From: Streptomyces seoulensis
GTDB taxonomy: Bacteria; Actinomycetota; Actinomycetes; Streptomycetales; Streptomycetaceae
Direction: 5' to 3'
Assembly: GCA_013364255.1 (NCBI GenBank)
Contig: CP054936.1
Span: 6,528,353 to 6,592,352 of the forward strand
DNA length: 64,000 nucleotides
The notes under the pieces were generated by a model. It did not search any database. It was not told the DNA's origin and saw only the letters and a list, made by a program, of their open reading frames with translations. Made by a program: the position numbers and the translations under genes. This document shows, in pieces, positions 1 to 9,964 of the stretch. Numbering within the stretch: position 1 is the first letter of the stretch; every line of letters starts with the position of its first letter.

Positions 1-479
1 GCGTTGCGCGCTCCGGTCGCACCACGGCGCGCGGTCCCGTGCAACCGCTCACCGATCTGCCCGAGCTGCTCCCGCACGCCGACGTCGTCATCCTGTCCAC
101 GCCCTTGACGCGGGACACCCGCGGCCTGGCCGACGCCGCGTTCCTGGCCCGGATGAAGGACGGCGCGCTGCTGGTCAACGTGGCGCGCGGCCCGGTCGTC
201 GACACGGGGGCGCTGCTGGCGGAGCTGGAGAGCGGCCGGATCACCGCCGCCCTCGACGTCACCGACCCCGAGCCGCTGCCCCCGGAGCACCCCCTGTGGC
301 ACGCGCCCGGCGTCCTGATCAGCCCGCACGCCGGCGGCCCGACCTCGGCGTTCCGGCCGCGCGCCGAACGGTTGCTGGTGGGCCAGCTGACCCGTTTCGT
401 GAACCGTGAGCCGCTCGCCAACGTGGTCCTCACGACGGGCCCGGCCGGCCGGACGACCACGGGCGCGAAGGGCGCGTAG
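1..479 (+). CDS. D-isomer-specific 2-hydroxyacid dehydrogenase, C-terminal part (5' end outside window)
   Basis: NAD-dependent reduction of a 2-keto acid (glyoxylate/hydroxypyruvate reductase-like). The frame is open from base 3, so the true start lies upstream of the window. The visible part is the end of the nucleotide-binding domain and the catalytic tail: LLVNVARGPVVDTGALL supplies the substrate-binding Arg, ALDVTDPEPLPPEHPLW the Glu of the charge relay, and LISPHAGG the catalytic His. The chain ends at TAG 477-479 after a short basic tail. Family assignment is secure. The exact substrate cannot be told from this fragment. Confidence 0.9.
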   Translation, partial: VARSGRTTARGPVQPLTDLPELLPHADVVILSTPLTRDTRGLADAAFLARMKDGALLVNVARGPVVDTGALLAELESGRITAALDVTDPEPLPPEHPLWHAPGVLISPHAGGPTSAFRPRAERLLVGQLTRFVNREPLANVVLTTGPAGRTTTGAKGA

Positions 480-866
480 TTCCGCTTCGGGCACCGTCCG
501 CGATCCTCCGGACGCGGTGCGTACCCGCATATGCGCTGGTCGTCACGGAGCGTAGAGCAGCTATGTCCCTGAGTGACGATACTGGTGTATCGTCCCGACA
601 GGGGCTGCGCCGGGGACGTCGGCGCCGGGGACGGACATTCCAGACTGTGAACTGTGAGGGGGGCGACGGGCGATGCACGGCCTATGGACGAACCATCCGA
701 CGCGGCGGGGCCGCCACCGCAAACCCTGGAGCACGGCGGCGCGCGACCGCGGCCGGCCCCCGCACGGCGGCCGGCCCCAGCGGCACCGGCCCGCAATCCG
801 CGGCCGGCACCCGCAGACGGCGCGCCGGGACCCGCTGGACCCGTCGGCGCGCACCGGGAGGGACCG
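480..866. other. Non-coding stretch upstream of the GGDEF gene
   Basis: This 387-base stretch holds the dyad at 575-594. It also includes a Pro/Ala-rich open frame (654-866) in phase with the next gene; I consider that frame untranslated because a much better ribosome site precedes GTG 867. No clear -10/-35 pair was found. Confidence 0.4.
575..594. promoter_or_regulatory. Perfect inverted repeat, candidate operator
   Basis: Arms GACGATAC and GTATCGTC (8 bp, perfect) are separated by TGGT. The dyad sits about 290 bases ahead of the chosen start of the GGDEF gene, in otherwise featureless DNA. It looks like a binding site for a dimeric regulator; the protein is unknown. A short RNA hairpin is the alternative. 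Confidence 0.4.
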
Positions 867-3800
867 GTGAGCCCGCCTCCCTCCGTCATGACCACGCTCA
901 GCAAGACGCCGCGCGGCCAGCTGGCGCCCGGCGTCCTGCCGTCCCGGTCGCCGGCCACCGCCGACGCCGCCCGCAAGACCGTGCCGCAGCTCGTCCTGGC
1001 GCTGGTGTGCGCGGGGTACGCGGTGGGGTCCGCCACCGGCTGGGGCTCGCACGAGGTCGCGCTCGTCATGGGCGACTTCGGGCTCAGCGCCGCGGCCGCG
1101 GCCGCCGCCGTCTCCTGCGTGCGGTACGCGCGCGGCCACGGCGTCCGCTTCCGGCTCGCCTGGCTGCTGTTCGGCCTCTCCTCCACGATGGCGGCCCTGG
1201 GCAACGCGGTCTGGGGGTGGTACGAGGTCGTCCTCGACGAGCAGGTGCCCAGCCCCAGCTACGCCGACCTGTTCTTCCTGTGCTTCGCCCCGCCCGCGAT
1301 CACCGGCCTGCTGGTGCTGGCCAAGCGACCGGTGAACCGGGCCGGCTGGGTGTGCCTGGCGCTGGACGCCTGGCTGATCGGCGGCTCGCTGCTCACCCTC
1401 TCCTGGAGCCTCGCGCTGGCCCAGGCGGCCAAGTTCGACGGCCCGAGCGTCGCCTACACCGCGCTCTCGCTGGCCTACCCGCTGCTGGACATCGCCCTGG
1501 TCAGCATGGTGCTCGCGCTGCACTTCCGGCGCTCGCGGAGCAACCGCAGAGCGGTGAACACGGCGATCGGCGGCCTGGCGCTGACCGTGCTCAGCGACGC
1601 CCTGTTCACCTCGCCGCTGCTGCACCACACCTACCGCTCCGGGCAGCTCCTGGACGCGGGCTGGTTCGCCGGCTCGCTCATCCTCGCCTACGCCCCCTGG
1701 GCGGCGACCCGGTTCGCCCGCACGGCCACCGAGCGGCACGCGTCGGCCCGGCCCGGCACCGGCCCCGCGGCGCCCGAGGCGCACCCGCACGACGCCCGCC
1801 CGCCGGCGGACACCGCCCGCCCGCACACCGGCGAGCACGACGGTCCCGCCGGCGACCACGTGGGCGACTACGGCGGCGACCACGTCGGCGACCACGGAGG
1901 CGACCACGGAGGCGACGCCCACGAGCGCGTGGCCGACGGACCCCCGCCCGCCGACGGCCGCCCGGGCGGCGGCGCGTCCGGACACGTGCCCGGGCAGCGC
2001 CCGGGCGAGGACGGCGGCCGCCTCCGCCCGCCCACGCCGGACGGCGACCACGGCCGGCGCCCGCACGGCGGGCGCGAGCGCCACCCGAACGGCGAGCACG
2101 ACCGCTACGCCGACGGCGGCCACGACCGCTACCCGGCCGGCCGCCCCCTCGCCGGCTCCCTGGCCGCCCTCACGCCGTACCTCGCCGCCGCCGTCTGCAC
2201 CCTGGGCATCCTCTACAACGTGCTCGACGGGCACAGCGTCGACCGCGTGGTGCTGATCACCGCCGGAGCCGTGGTGCTCGCCCTGCTCGTGCGCCAGGGC
2301 ATCACCCTGCTGGAGAACATCACCCTCGCCCAGGAGCTGGCCCACAAGGAGAACCACTTCCGCTCCCTGGTGCAGGGCTCCAGCGACGTCATCATGATCG
2401 CCGCGCCCAACGGCGTCCTCCGGTACGTCTCCCCGGCCGCCGCCGGGGTCTACGGCCGGCCCGCCGAGGAACTGGTCGGCACCGAACTGGCCAGTCTCAT
2501 CCACCCGGAGGACCTCGGCTGCGTGGTCCACGAGGTGCGCCGCTTCCTGGCCGCCAGCCCGCACGAGGAGCCGACCACCCGCATCGAGTGCCGCTTCCGC
2601 TCCGGCGGCCGCAGCGCCGTCCGCCCGGGCGGCGCCGAGAGCGGGGGCGGCTGGCTCAACGTCGAGTCGACCATCAACCGCCACCACGGCGGGCTGATCT
2701 TCAACAGCCGGGACGTCACCGAGCGGGTCCGCCTCCAGGCGCAGCTCCAGCACAACGCCGAACACGACCCGCTCACCGACCTGCCCAACCGCGCCCTGTT
2801 CACCCGGCGCGTGCGGCAGGCCCTGTCCGGCCGCCGCAGCACCGACCGGGGCACCGCCGTGCTCTTCCTCGACCTGGACGGCTTCAAGGGCGTCAACGAC
2901 ACGATCGGCCACCAGGCCGGGGACGAACTGCTCGTCCAGGCCGCCCGCAGACTCCAGGAGGCGGTCCGGCACGGCGACACCGCCGCCCGGCTCGGCGGCG
3001 ACGAGTTCGCGGCCCTCATCGTCGGCGACGGCGGCCGCGACCACACCGCACGCGAGGGCCACATCCTGGAGCTGGCCGACCGGCTCAGAGTGACCCTGTC
3101 GCAGCCCTACCTCATCGACGGCAACGATGTCCGCGTCGCCGCCTCCATCGGCGTCGCCTTCGCCGAACCGGGCCTCGGCGCCGGCGAACTGCTGCGCAAC
3201 GCCGACCTCGCGATGTACCGCGCCAAGGCGGCCGGAAAGGGCCGGGTCGAGCTGTACAAGCCGCAGATGCAGCAGGACGTGGTGCGCCGGGCGGGCCTGG
3301 CCGGCCGGCTGCGCTCCGCCCTGCACGACGGCGAGTTCACCCTGCTGCACCAGCCGGTGGTGCGCCTGGCGGACGGCCGGATCACGGCGGTCGCCGCCCA
3401 GGCCCGCTGGCGCTCCTCCCAGGGGGTGCTGTTCACCCCGGCCGAGTTCCTGCGGGCCGCCGAGGACGGCGACCGGCCGGCCGAACTGAGCCGCTGGCTG
3501 CTGGAGGAGGCCGTCGCGCAGGCCGCCGAGCGGGCCAGGACCGGGCCGGCCGTCTCCGTGGTGGTCCGGATCGCCGCCCGCCGCCTGGTGGACCGCACCC
3601 TGCCCTCCGGCGCCGTCGAGACCCTGCTGACCCGGCACGGGCTGCCCTCCGGCGCCCTGGTGATCGAGCTGGCCGACACCGACCCCAGAGTGCCGCTGGA
3701 CGAACTGGAACGCCGGCTGTCCGCCCTGCGCCGGCTCGGGGCGCGGATCGCCCTGGACGGCTTCGGCGGCGGCCACGGGACCGTCACGGCCCTGCGCAGG

Positions 3801-4220
3801 CTCCCCGTCGACGTGCTCGGGCTCGACCGGGGCCTGGTCGAGGGCGTCGTGGAGTCGGCCCGGCTGCACAAGATCACCGGCGGGCTGCTCCGGATCGCGG
3901 GCGATCTCGGACTCCAGTCCGTGGCCGAGGGCGTGGACCTGCCCGAACAGGTCGTCGCCCTGCGCGCGATGGGCTGCACCCACGCCCGGGGCGCGGCCTT
4001 CGCCGGCCCGCTGGACGAGTACCGGCTGCGCCGGGCGCTCACCGCCGGCTGCTACCCGGTGCCGCCCGGGCCCGCGGAACCGGTCTTCGCCGGCAAGGGA
4101 GTGGCCGCGTTCACCGCCGGGGTGCCGGCAGTGCTCGGCGGCGGAGCGAAGGCCGGGGTCGGGAGCGGGGGCGGGACGGCCCTGCGCCCACATGATGAGA
4201 CGCCCGTCCCACCCACTTGA
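867..4220 (+). CDS. Membrane-anchored PAS-GGDEF-EAL protein, EAL motif degenerate
   Basis: Cyclic-di-GMP signalling protein of about 1117 residues. Order: hydrophobic helices (about residues 30-290), a Gly/Asp/His-rich hydrophilic linker with GDHGGDH-type repeats (292-425), more helices (431-482), a PAS domain (about 496-622), GGDEF (about 632-795) and an EAL-like domain (805-1062). GGDEF is intact at 710-714, and RHGD five residues before it matches an RxxD product-inhibition site. In the EAL region the usual EAL triplet reads AAQ (843-845), and the conserved DDFG reads DGFG. Diguanylate cyclase activity is therefore likely and phosphodiesterase activity unlikely. GTG 867 was chosen because GGGAGGG lies just upstream; longer in-frame starts at 654 or 684 lack one. 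Confidence 0.85.
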   Translation: MSPPPSVMTTLSKTPRGQLAPGVLPSRSPATADAARKTVPQLVLALVCAGYAVGSATGWGSHEVALVMGDFGLSAAAAAAAVSCVRYARGHGVRFRLAWLLFGLSSTMAALGNAVWGWYEVVLDEQVPSPSYADLFFLCFAPPAITGLLVLAKRPVNRAGWVCLALDAWLIGGSLLTLSWSLALAQAAKFDGPSVAYTALSLAYPLLDIALVSMVLALHFRRSRSNRRAVNTAIGGLALTVLSDALFTSPLLHHTYRSGQLLDAGWFAGSLILAYAPWAATRFARTATERHASARPGTGPAAPEAHPHDARPPADTARPHTGEHDGPAGDHVGDYGGDHVGDHGGDHGGDAHERVADGPPPADGRPGGGASGHVPGQRPGEDGGRLRPPTPDGDHGRRPHGGRERHPNGEHDRYADGGHDRYPAGRPLAGSLAALTPYLAAAVCTLGILYNVLDGHSVDRVVLITAGAVVLALLVRQGITLLENITLAQELAHKENHFRSLVQGSSDVIMIAAPNGVLRYVSPAAAGVYGRPAEELVGTELASLIHPEDLGCVVHEVRRFLAASPHEEPTTRIECRFRSGGRSAVRPGGAESGGGWLNVESTINRHHGGLIFNSRDVTERVRLQAQLQHNAEHDPLTDLPNRALFTRRVRQALSGRRSTDRGTAVLFLDLDGFKGVNDTIGHQAGDELLVQAARRLQEAVRHGDTAARLGGDEFAALIVGDGGRDHTAREGHILELADRLRVTLSQPYLIDGNDVRVAASIGVAFAEPGLGAGELLRNADLAMYRAKAAGKGRVELYKPQMQQDVVRRAGLAGRLRSALHDGEFTLLHQPVVRLADGRITAVAAQARWRSSQGVLFTPAEFLRAAEDGDRPAELSRWLLEEAVAQAAERARTGPAVSVVVRIAARRLVDRTLPSGAVETLLTRHGLPSGALVIELADTDPRVPLDELERRLSALRRLGARIALDGFGGGHGTVTALRRLPVDVLGLDRGLVEGVVESARLHKITGGLLRIAGDLGLQSVAEGVDLPEQVVALRAMGCTHARGAAFAGPLDEYRLRRALTAGCYPVPPGPAEPVFAGKGVAAFTAGVPAVLGGGAKAGVGSGGGTALRPHDETPVPPT

Positions 4221-4253
4221 CAGTGGGTGCGCGCCGGGGGGAGGGTCAGTGCC

Positions 4254-4295
4254 ATGCGCACCCGAATTCACGTACTTGGACAGCGCGTCGGCTGA
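4254..4295 (+). CDS. ilvB operon leader peptide MRTRIHVLGQRVG
   Basis: A 13-codon ORF preceded by a strong GGGGGAGGG ribosome site about 8 bases upstream. It contains Ile, Val and Leu written with codons rare in Streptomyces (ATT, GTA, CTT), the three amino acids made by the operon. A terminator hairpin follows about 57 bases later. Ribosome stalling when charged Ile/Val/Leu tRNAs are scarce should change the RNA fold, as in classic attenuation. Leader peptides ahead of branched-chain genes have been described in Streptomyces. The function here is inferred from the arrangement. Confidence 0.8.
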   Translation: MRTRIHVLGQRVG

Positions 4296-4333
4296 GCTGG
4301 GACCCACCGGAGGAGAGATCCGGAATCCCCAGC
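4296..4333 (+). promoter_or_regulatory. Leader stem-loop ahead of the ilvB attenuator
   Basis: GCTGGG (4296-4301) pairs with CCCAGC (4328-4333), with an inner CCGGA/TCCGG pairing. It begins directly after the leader-peptide stop, where a pause or competing hairpin is expected. GGAGGAG inside it could alternatively pair with CTCCCCTC of the terminator. Confidence 0.5.
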
Positions 4334-4351
4334 GACCCACACCGGCGCGCT

Positions 4352-4386
4352 CCCCTCGCTTGCCTCACGGCACGAGGGGTTTTTTG
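4352..4386 (+). terminator. Intrinsic terminator / attenuator of ilvBNC
   Basis: CCCCTCG (4352-4358) pairs with CGAGGGG (4373-4379), with an inner TGCC/GGCA pair, followed by seven T (4380-4386). It lies between the leader peptide and ilvB, so it must be conditionally read through. The 3' arm and T-run recur upstream of cimA. Confidence 0.85.
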
Positions 4387-4499
4387 TTGCACGGGCACCC
4401 TCCGTACAGCACTCGCACACCGTGCGAACCCGGCGAAAGCCGACAGCAGACCCTCGCACAATCCTCGCAAAAGACCTCAGCATCGAGAAGAGAATGCCG

Positions 4500-6344
4500 A
4501 TGACCGAGCAGGCCACCGGGGCCCATCCGCAGCCGCGGCCCCGATCCGGAGGACACCAGTCGGCGCCCGAGCACGTCACGGGTGCGCAGTCCCTCATCCG
4601 CTCTCTCGAGGAGGTCGGGGTCGACACCGTATTCGGTATTCCCGGTGGCACGATCCTTCCCGCGTACGACCCGCTGATGGACTCCAGCCGGGTGCGCCAC
4701 GTGCTGGTCCGGCACGAGCAGGGCGCCGGCCACGCGGCCACCGGCTACGCGCAGGCCACCGGCAAGGTCGGCGTCTGCATGGCCACCTCGGGCCCCGGCG
4801 CCACCAACCTCGTGACGCCGATCGCCGACGCGAACATGGACTCGGTGCCGCTGGTCGCGATCACCGGCCAGGTCGTCTCCGCCGCGATCGGCACCGACGC
4901 CTTCCAGGAGGCGGACATCGTCGGCATCACCATGCCGATCACCAAGCACAGCTTCCTGGTCACCAAGGCGGAGGACATCCCGAAGACGATCGCGCAGGCG
5001 TTCCACATCGCCTCCACCGGCCGCCCCGGTCCGGTCCTCGTCGACATCCCCAAGGACATCCTCCAGGCGCGGACCACCTTCTCCTGGCCGCCGGTCATGG
5101 ACCTGCCCGGCTACCGGCCCGTCACCAAGCCGCACGCCAAGCAGATCCGCGAGGCCGCCAAGCTCATCACCGCCGCCAAGCGGCCGGTCCTCTACGTCGG
5201 CGGCGGCGTGCTCAAGGCCAAGGCCACCGCCGAGCTGAAGGTGCTGGCCGAACTCACCGGAGCGCCCGTCACCACCACCCTGATGGCGCTCGGCGCGTTC
5301 CCCGACAGCCACCCGCTGCACGTAGGAATGCCGGGCATGCACGGTGCGGTCACCGCCGTCACCGCGCTGCAGAAGGCCGACCTGATCGTCGCCCTCGGCG
5401 CCCGCTTCGACGACCGCGTCACCGGCAAGCTGGACAGCTTCGCCCCGCACGCCAAGATCGTCCACGCCGACATCGACCCGGCCGAGATCGGCAAGAACCG
5501 CGAGGCCGACGTGCCGATCGTCGGCGACGCCCGCGAGGTCATCGCCGATCTGGTCCAGGCCGTCCAGAAGGAGCACGCCGAGGGCCACCGGGGCGACTAC
5601 ACCGCCTGGTGGAACGACCTCAGCCGCTGGCGCGACACCTACCCGCTCGGCTACGACCAGCCCGGCAACGGCTCGCTCGCCCCGCAGCAGGTCATCGAGC
5701 GCATCGGCCGGCTCGCCCCGGAGGGCACGATCTTCGCCGCGGGCGTCGGCCAGCACCAGATGTGGGCCGCGCACTTCGTCCAGTACGAGCAGCCCGCCAC
5801 CTGGCTCAACTCCGGCGGCGCGGGCACCATGGGCTACGCGGTGCCGGCCGCCATGGGCGCCAAGGCCGGCATGCCCGAGCGCACCGTGTGGGCGATCGAC
5901 GGCGACGGCTGCTTCCAGATGACCAATCAGGAGCTCACCACCTGCGCCCTGAACAACATCCCGATCAAGGTCGCCGTCATCAACAACGGCGCCCTCGGGA
6001 TGGTCCGCCAGTGGCAGACCCTGTTCTACAACCAGCGCTACTCCAACACGGTCCTGCACTCCGGGCCCGACGACGTCAACCCGCAGGCCAAGGGCACCCG
6101 CGTCCCGGACTTCGTCAAGCTGTCGGAGGCCATGGGCTGCTATGCGATCCGCTGCGAGTCCCCGGACGACCTCGACAAGGCGATCGAGGAGGCGAACTCC
6201 ATCAACGACCGCCCGGTCGTCATCGACTTCATCGTCCACGAGGACGCCATGGTGTGGCCGATGGTCGCCGCCGGGACCTCCAACGACGAGATCATGGCCG
6301 CCCGGGACGTCCGCCCCGACTTCGGCGACAACGAAGACGACTGA
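4500..6344 (+). CDS. ilvB: Acetolactate synthase large (catalytic) subunit
   Basis: Thiamine-diphosphate enzyme joining two pyruvates, or pyruvate and 2-oxobutyrate, in valine/leucine and isoleucine synthesis. About 614 residues. The N-terminal domain carries FGIPGGTILPAYD and the catalytic Glu73 in RHEQGAGHAATG. The ThDP/Mg motif begins GDGCFQMTN (from 468) and runs to INNGALGMVRQW. A hydrophilic extension of about 40 residues precedes the conserved core, as in other actinobacterial IlvB. ATG 4500 was chosen for its spacing from GAAGAG; ATG 4494 two codons earlier is possible. It is first in ilvB-ilvN-ilvC, 20 bases before ilvN, and is controlled by the leader attenuator. Confidence 0.97.
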   Translation: MTEQATGAHPQPRPRSGGHQSAPEHVTGAQSLIRSLEEVGVDTVFGIPGGTILPAYDPLMDSSRVRHVLVRHEQGAGHAATGYAQATGKVGVCMATSGPGATNLVTPIADANMDSVPLVAITGQVVSAAIGTDAFQEADIVGITMPITKHSFLVTKAEDIPKTIAQAFHIASTGRPGPVLVDIPKDILQARTTFSWPPVMDLPGYRPVTKPHAKQIREAAKLITAAKRPVLYVGGGVLKAKATAELKVLAELTGAPVTTTLMALGAFPDSHPLHVGMPGMHGAVTAVTALQKADLIVALGARFDDRVTGKLDSFAPHAKIVHADIDPAEIGKNREADVPIVGDAREVIADLVQAVQKEHAEGHRGDYTAWWNDLSRWRDTYPLGYDQPGNGSLAPQQVIERIGRLAPEGTIFAAGVGQHQMWAAHFVQYEQPATWLNSGGAGTMGYAVPAAMGAKAGMPERTVWAIDGDGCFQMTNQELTTCALNNIPIKVAVINNGALGMVRQWQTLFYNQRYSNTVLHSGPDDVNPQAKGTRVPDFVKLSEAMGCYAIRCESPDDLDKAIEEANSINDRPVVIDFIVHEDAMVWPMVAAGTSNDEIMAARDVRPDFGDNEDD

Positions 6345-6364
6345 CAGAGAGCTGAGCGATACCC

Positions 6365-6889
6365 ATGTCCAAGCACACCCTCTCGGTCCTCGTCGAGAAC
6401 ACCCCGGGCGTCCTCGCCCGGATCACCGCCCTGTTCTCCCGCCGTGGCTTCAACATCGACTCCCTGGCGGTCGGCGTCACCGAGCACGCCGACATCTCCC
6501 GCATCACCATCGTGGTCAGCGTCGAGGACTTCCCGCTGGAGCAGGTGACCAAGCAGCTCAACAAGCTCGTCAACGTGCTCAAGATCGTCGAGCTGGAGCC
6601 CACCCAGGCCGTCCAGCGCGAACTGGTCCTGGTGAAGGTGCGCGCCGACAACGAGACGCGCTCCCAGATCGTCGAGATCGTCCAGCTCTTCCGCGCCAAG
6701 ACCGTCGACGTCTCCCCGGAGGCCGTCACCATCGAGGCCACCGGCTCCACCGACAAGCTGGCCGCGATGCTCAAGATGCTGGAGCAGTACGGCATCAAGG
6801 AACTGGTCCAGTCCGGCACGATCGCGATCGGCCGCGGCGCCCGTTCGATCACCGACCGATCGCTGCGCGCCCTCGACCGGTCGGCCTAG
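6365..6889 (+). CDS. ilvN: Acetolactate synthase small (regulatory) subunit
   Basis: 174 residues, the usual size. An N-terminal ACT domain begins TLSVLVENTPGVLARITALF and is followed by the GFNIDSLAVGVTE segment that forms the valine-feedback site in this family. The C-terminal ALS_ss domain (KTVDVSPEAVTIEATGS and onward) activates the catalytic subunit. It starts 20 bases after the ilvB stop behind GAGCTGAGCG, so it is cotranscribed with and forms a holoenzyme with IlvB. No oddities seen. Confidence 0.97.
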   Translation: MSKHTLSVLVENTPGVLARITALFSRRGFNIDSLAVGVTEHADISRITIVVSVEDFPLEQVTKQLNKLVNVLKIVELEPTQAVQRELVLVKVRADNETRSQIVEIVQLFRAKTVDVSPEAVTIEATGSTDKLAAMLKMLEQYGIKELVQSGTIAIGRGARSITDRSLRALDRSA

Positions 6890-7008
6890 CGCCACGTTCG
6901 GGCGGTCGGGCGACACCGGCCGCCCGTATCCCGAGACCCCGAGACTTCCCGCCCTCCCACCGGCATACGGTGGGACGCACAACCTGCACACCAAGGAGAG
7001 AACCCAAA

Positions 7009-8007
<999 letters not shown>

Positions 8008-8014
8008 GCCTCAC

Positions 8015-8053
8015 GGCGAAGGGGCCGGAGCACAGGCTCCGGCCCCTTTCGCC
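8015..8053 (+). terminator. Terminator after ilvC
   Basis: GGCGAAGGGGCCGGAG pairs with CTCCGGCCCCTTTCGCC (one bulged base) around a 6-base loop, immediately downstream of the ilvC stop. Confidence 0.85.
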
Positions 8054-8282
8054 GCACCCGGGGCGCTACCGGAGGCCATGGCCGGCGCACCGCGTTGTCC
8101 ACCCCGTCCAGCCACGGACGGGTGATCCTTCCGCAGCGGCGTATTACGGCGCCCGCGACGCCACTAGACTGCTGCTCAACAACGCGTCAGGCCCACAGCG
8201 TCGTGCGTCTTCCACGCGGCATGCCCCTCCACCGCCTGCGGCCGTCGGGACGGCCGTCCGCATTGGACTTGTGAGGACTCAC

Positions 8283-9872
8283 GTGAGCTCGAAACCCGTC
8301 GTACTCATCGCTGAAGAGCTGTCGCCCGCCACCGTCGACGCGCTCGGCCCCGACTTCGAGATCCGGCACTGCAACGGCGCCGACCGCGCCGAACTGCTTC
8401 CCGCGATCGCCGACGTCGACGCGATCCTGATCCGCTCGGCCACCAAGGTCGACGCCGAGGCCGTCGCCGCCGCCAAGAAGCTGAAGGTCGTCGCCCGCGC
8501 CGGCGTGGGCCTGGACAACGTCGACGTCTCCGCCGCCACCAAGGCCGGCGTGATGGTCGTCAACGCGCCCACCTCCAACATCGTGACCGCCGCCGAGCTG
8601 GCCTGCGGTCTGCTCCTGGCCACCGCGCGCAACATCCCGCAGGCCAACGCCGCGCTCAAGAACGGCGAGTGGAAGCGCAGCAAGTACACCGGCGTCGAGC
8701 TGGCCGAGAAGACCCTCGGCGTCGTCGGCCTCGGCCGCATCGGCGCGCTGGTCGCCCAGCGCATGTCCGCCTTCGGCATGAAGGTCGTCGCCTACGACCC
8801 GTACGTGCAGCCCGCGCGGGCCGCGCAGATGGGCGTCAAGGTGCTGACCCTGGACGAGCTGCTGGAGGTCTCCGACTTCATCACCGTCCACCTGCCCAAG
8901 ACCCCCGAGACCCTCGGCCTGATCGGCGACGAGGCGCTGCGCAAGGTCAAGCCGAGCGTGCGCGTCGTCAACGCCGCGCGCGGCGGCATCGTCGACGAGG
9001 AGGCGCTGTACTCGGCGCTCAAGGAGGGCCGGGTCGCCGGCGCCGGCCTGGACGTGTACACCAAGGAGCCGTGCACCGACTCCCCGCTGTTCGAGTTCGA
9101 CCAGGTCGTGTGCACCCCGCACCTGGGCGCCTCCACGGACGAGGCCCAGGAGAAGGCGGGCATCGCCGTCGCCAAGTCGGTGCGTCTCGCCCTCGCCGGC
9201 GAGCTGGTGCCCGACGCGGTCAACGTCCAGGGCGGCGTCATCGCCGAGGACGTCAAGCCGGGCCTGCCGCTCGCCGAGCGCCTCGGCCGCATCTTCACCG
9301 CCCTCGCCGGCGAGGTGGCCGTCCGCCTCGACGTCGAGGTCTACGGCGAGATCACCCAGCACGACGTCAAGGTGCTGGAGCTGTCCGCGCTCAAGGGCGT
9401 CTTCGAGGACGTCGTCGCCGAGACCGTCTCCTACGTCAATGCCCCGCTGTTCGCCCAGGAGCGCGGCGTGGAGGTGCGGCTGACCACGAGCAGCGAGTCC
9501 AGCGACCACCGCAACGTCGTCACCGTGCGCGGCACCCTCGCCGACGGCGAGGAGATCTCGGTCTCCGGCACGCTGGCCGGACCCAAGCACCTCCAGAAGA
9601 TCGTCGCCGTCGGCGAGTACGACGTGGACCTCGCGCTCGCCGACCACATGGTCGTCCTGCGCTACGAGGACCGTCCCGGCGTCGTCGGCACGGTGGGCCG
9701 GATCATCGGCGAGGCGGGCGTCAACATCGCCGGCATGCAGGTCGCCCGCGCGGCGGTCGGCGGCGAGGCGCTGGCCGTCCTCACGGTGGACGACACGGTG
9801 CCCGCGGCGGTGCTCGCCGAGGTCGCCGCAGAGATCGGGGCCACGTCCGCCCGGTCGGTGAACCTCGTCTGA
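8283..9872 (+). CDS. serA: D-3-phosphoglycerate dehydrogenase
   Basis: First step of serine synthesis: 3-phosphoglycerate to 3-phosphohydroxypyruvate with NAD. 529 residues, the long three-domain form found in actinobacteria: catalytic/NAD domain (about 1-310, with GVVGLGRIGALVAQR, NAARGGIVDEEAL and PHLGASTDEAQ holding the Arg/Glu/His triad), an intervening allosteric-substrate-binding domain, and a C-terminal ACT domain from about 455 (MVVLRYEDRPGVVGTVGRII) expected to bind serine. GTG 8283 sits 5 bases after GAGGA; an in-frame GTG 8271 is less likely. It is its own unit between two terminators. Confidence 0.96.
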   Translation: MSSKPVVLIAEELSPATVDALGPDFEIRHCNGADRAELLPAIADVDAILIRSATKVDAEAVAAAKKLKVVARAGVGLDNVDVSAATKAGVMVVNAPTSNIVTAAELACGLLLATARNIPQANAALKNGEWKRSKYTGVELAEKTLGVVGLGRIGALVAQRMSAFGMKVVAYDPYVQPARAAQMGVKVLTLDELLEVSDFITVHLPKTPETLGLIGDEALRKVKPSVRVVNAARGGIVDEEALYSALKEGRVAGAGLDVYTKEPCTDSPLFEFDQVVCTPHLGASTDEAQEKAGIAVAKSVRLALAGELVPDAVNVQGGVIAEDVKPGLPLAERLGRIFTALAGEVAVRLDVEVYGEITQHDVKVLELSALKGVFEDVVAETVSYVNAPLFAQERGVEVRLTTSSESSDHRNVVTVRGTLADGEEISVSGTLAGPKHLQKIVAVGEYDVDLALADHMVVLRYEDRPGVVGTVGRIIGEAGVNIAGMQVARAAVGGEALAVLTVDDTVPAAVLAEVAAEIGATSARSVNLV

Positions 9873-9885
9873 CGCGTGATCGCCC

Positions 9886-9922
9886 GAAGGCGCCGGCGGA
9901 GCCCAGCTCCTCCGGCGCCTTC
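9886..9922 (+). terminator. Terminator between serA and the convergent MFS gene
   Basis: GAAGGCGCCGG...GGAG pairs with CTCC...CCGGCGCCTTC around a short loop. It is placed between two converging genes and can serve both strands. Confidence 0.75.
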
Positions 9923-9964
9923 CGTGTGCGGCGGGCCCGTACGGGCCGGGCCGGTACCAGCGGG

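Noticed and set aside
654..866. N-terminal extension of the GGDEF protein from GTG 654 or ATG 684
   Set aside because: The added residues are Pro/Ala/Arg low complexity and no suitable ribosome site precedes them, whereas GTG 867 has GGGAGGG.
561..4340. Very long open frames on the strand opposite the GGDEF gene, and likewise opposite most genes
   Set aside because: They arise from the high GC3 of the real genes; their composition is Ala/Gly/Arg/Pro-biased, they lack ribosome sites and recognisable domains.
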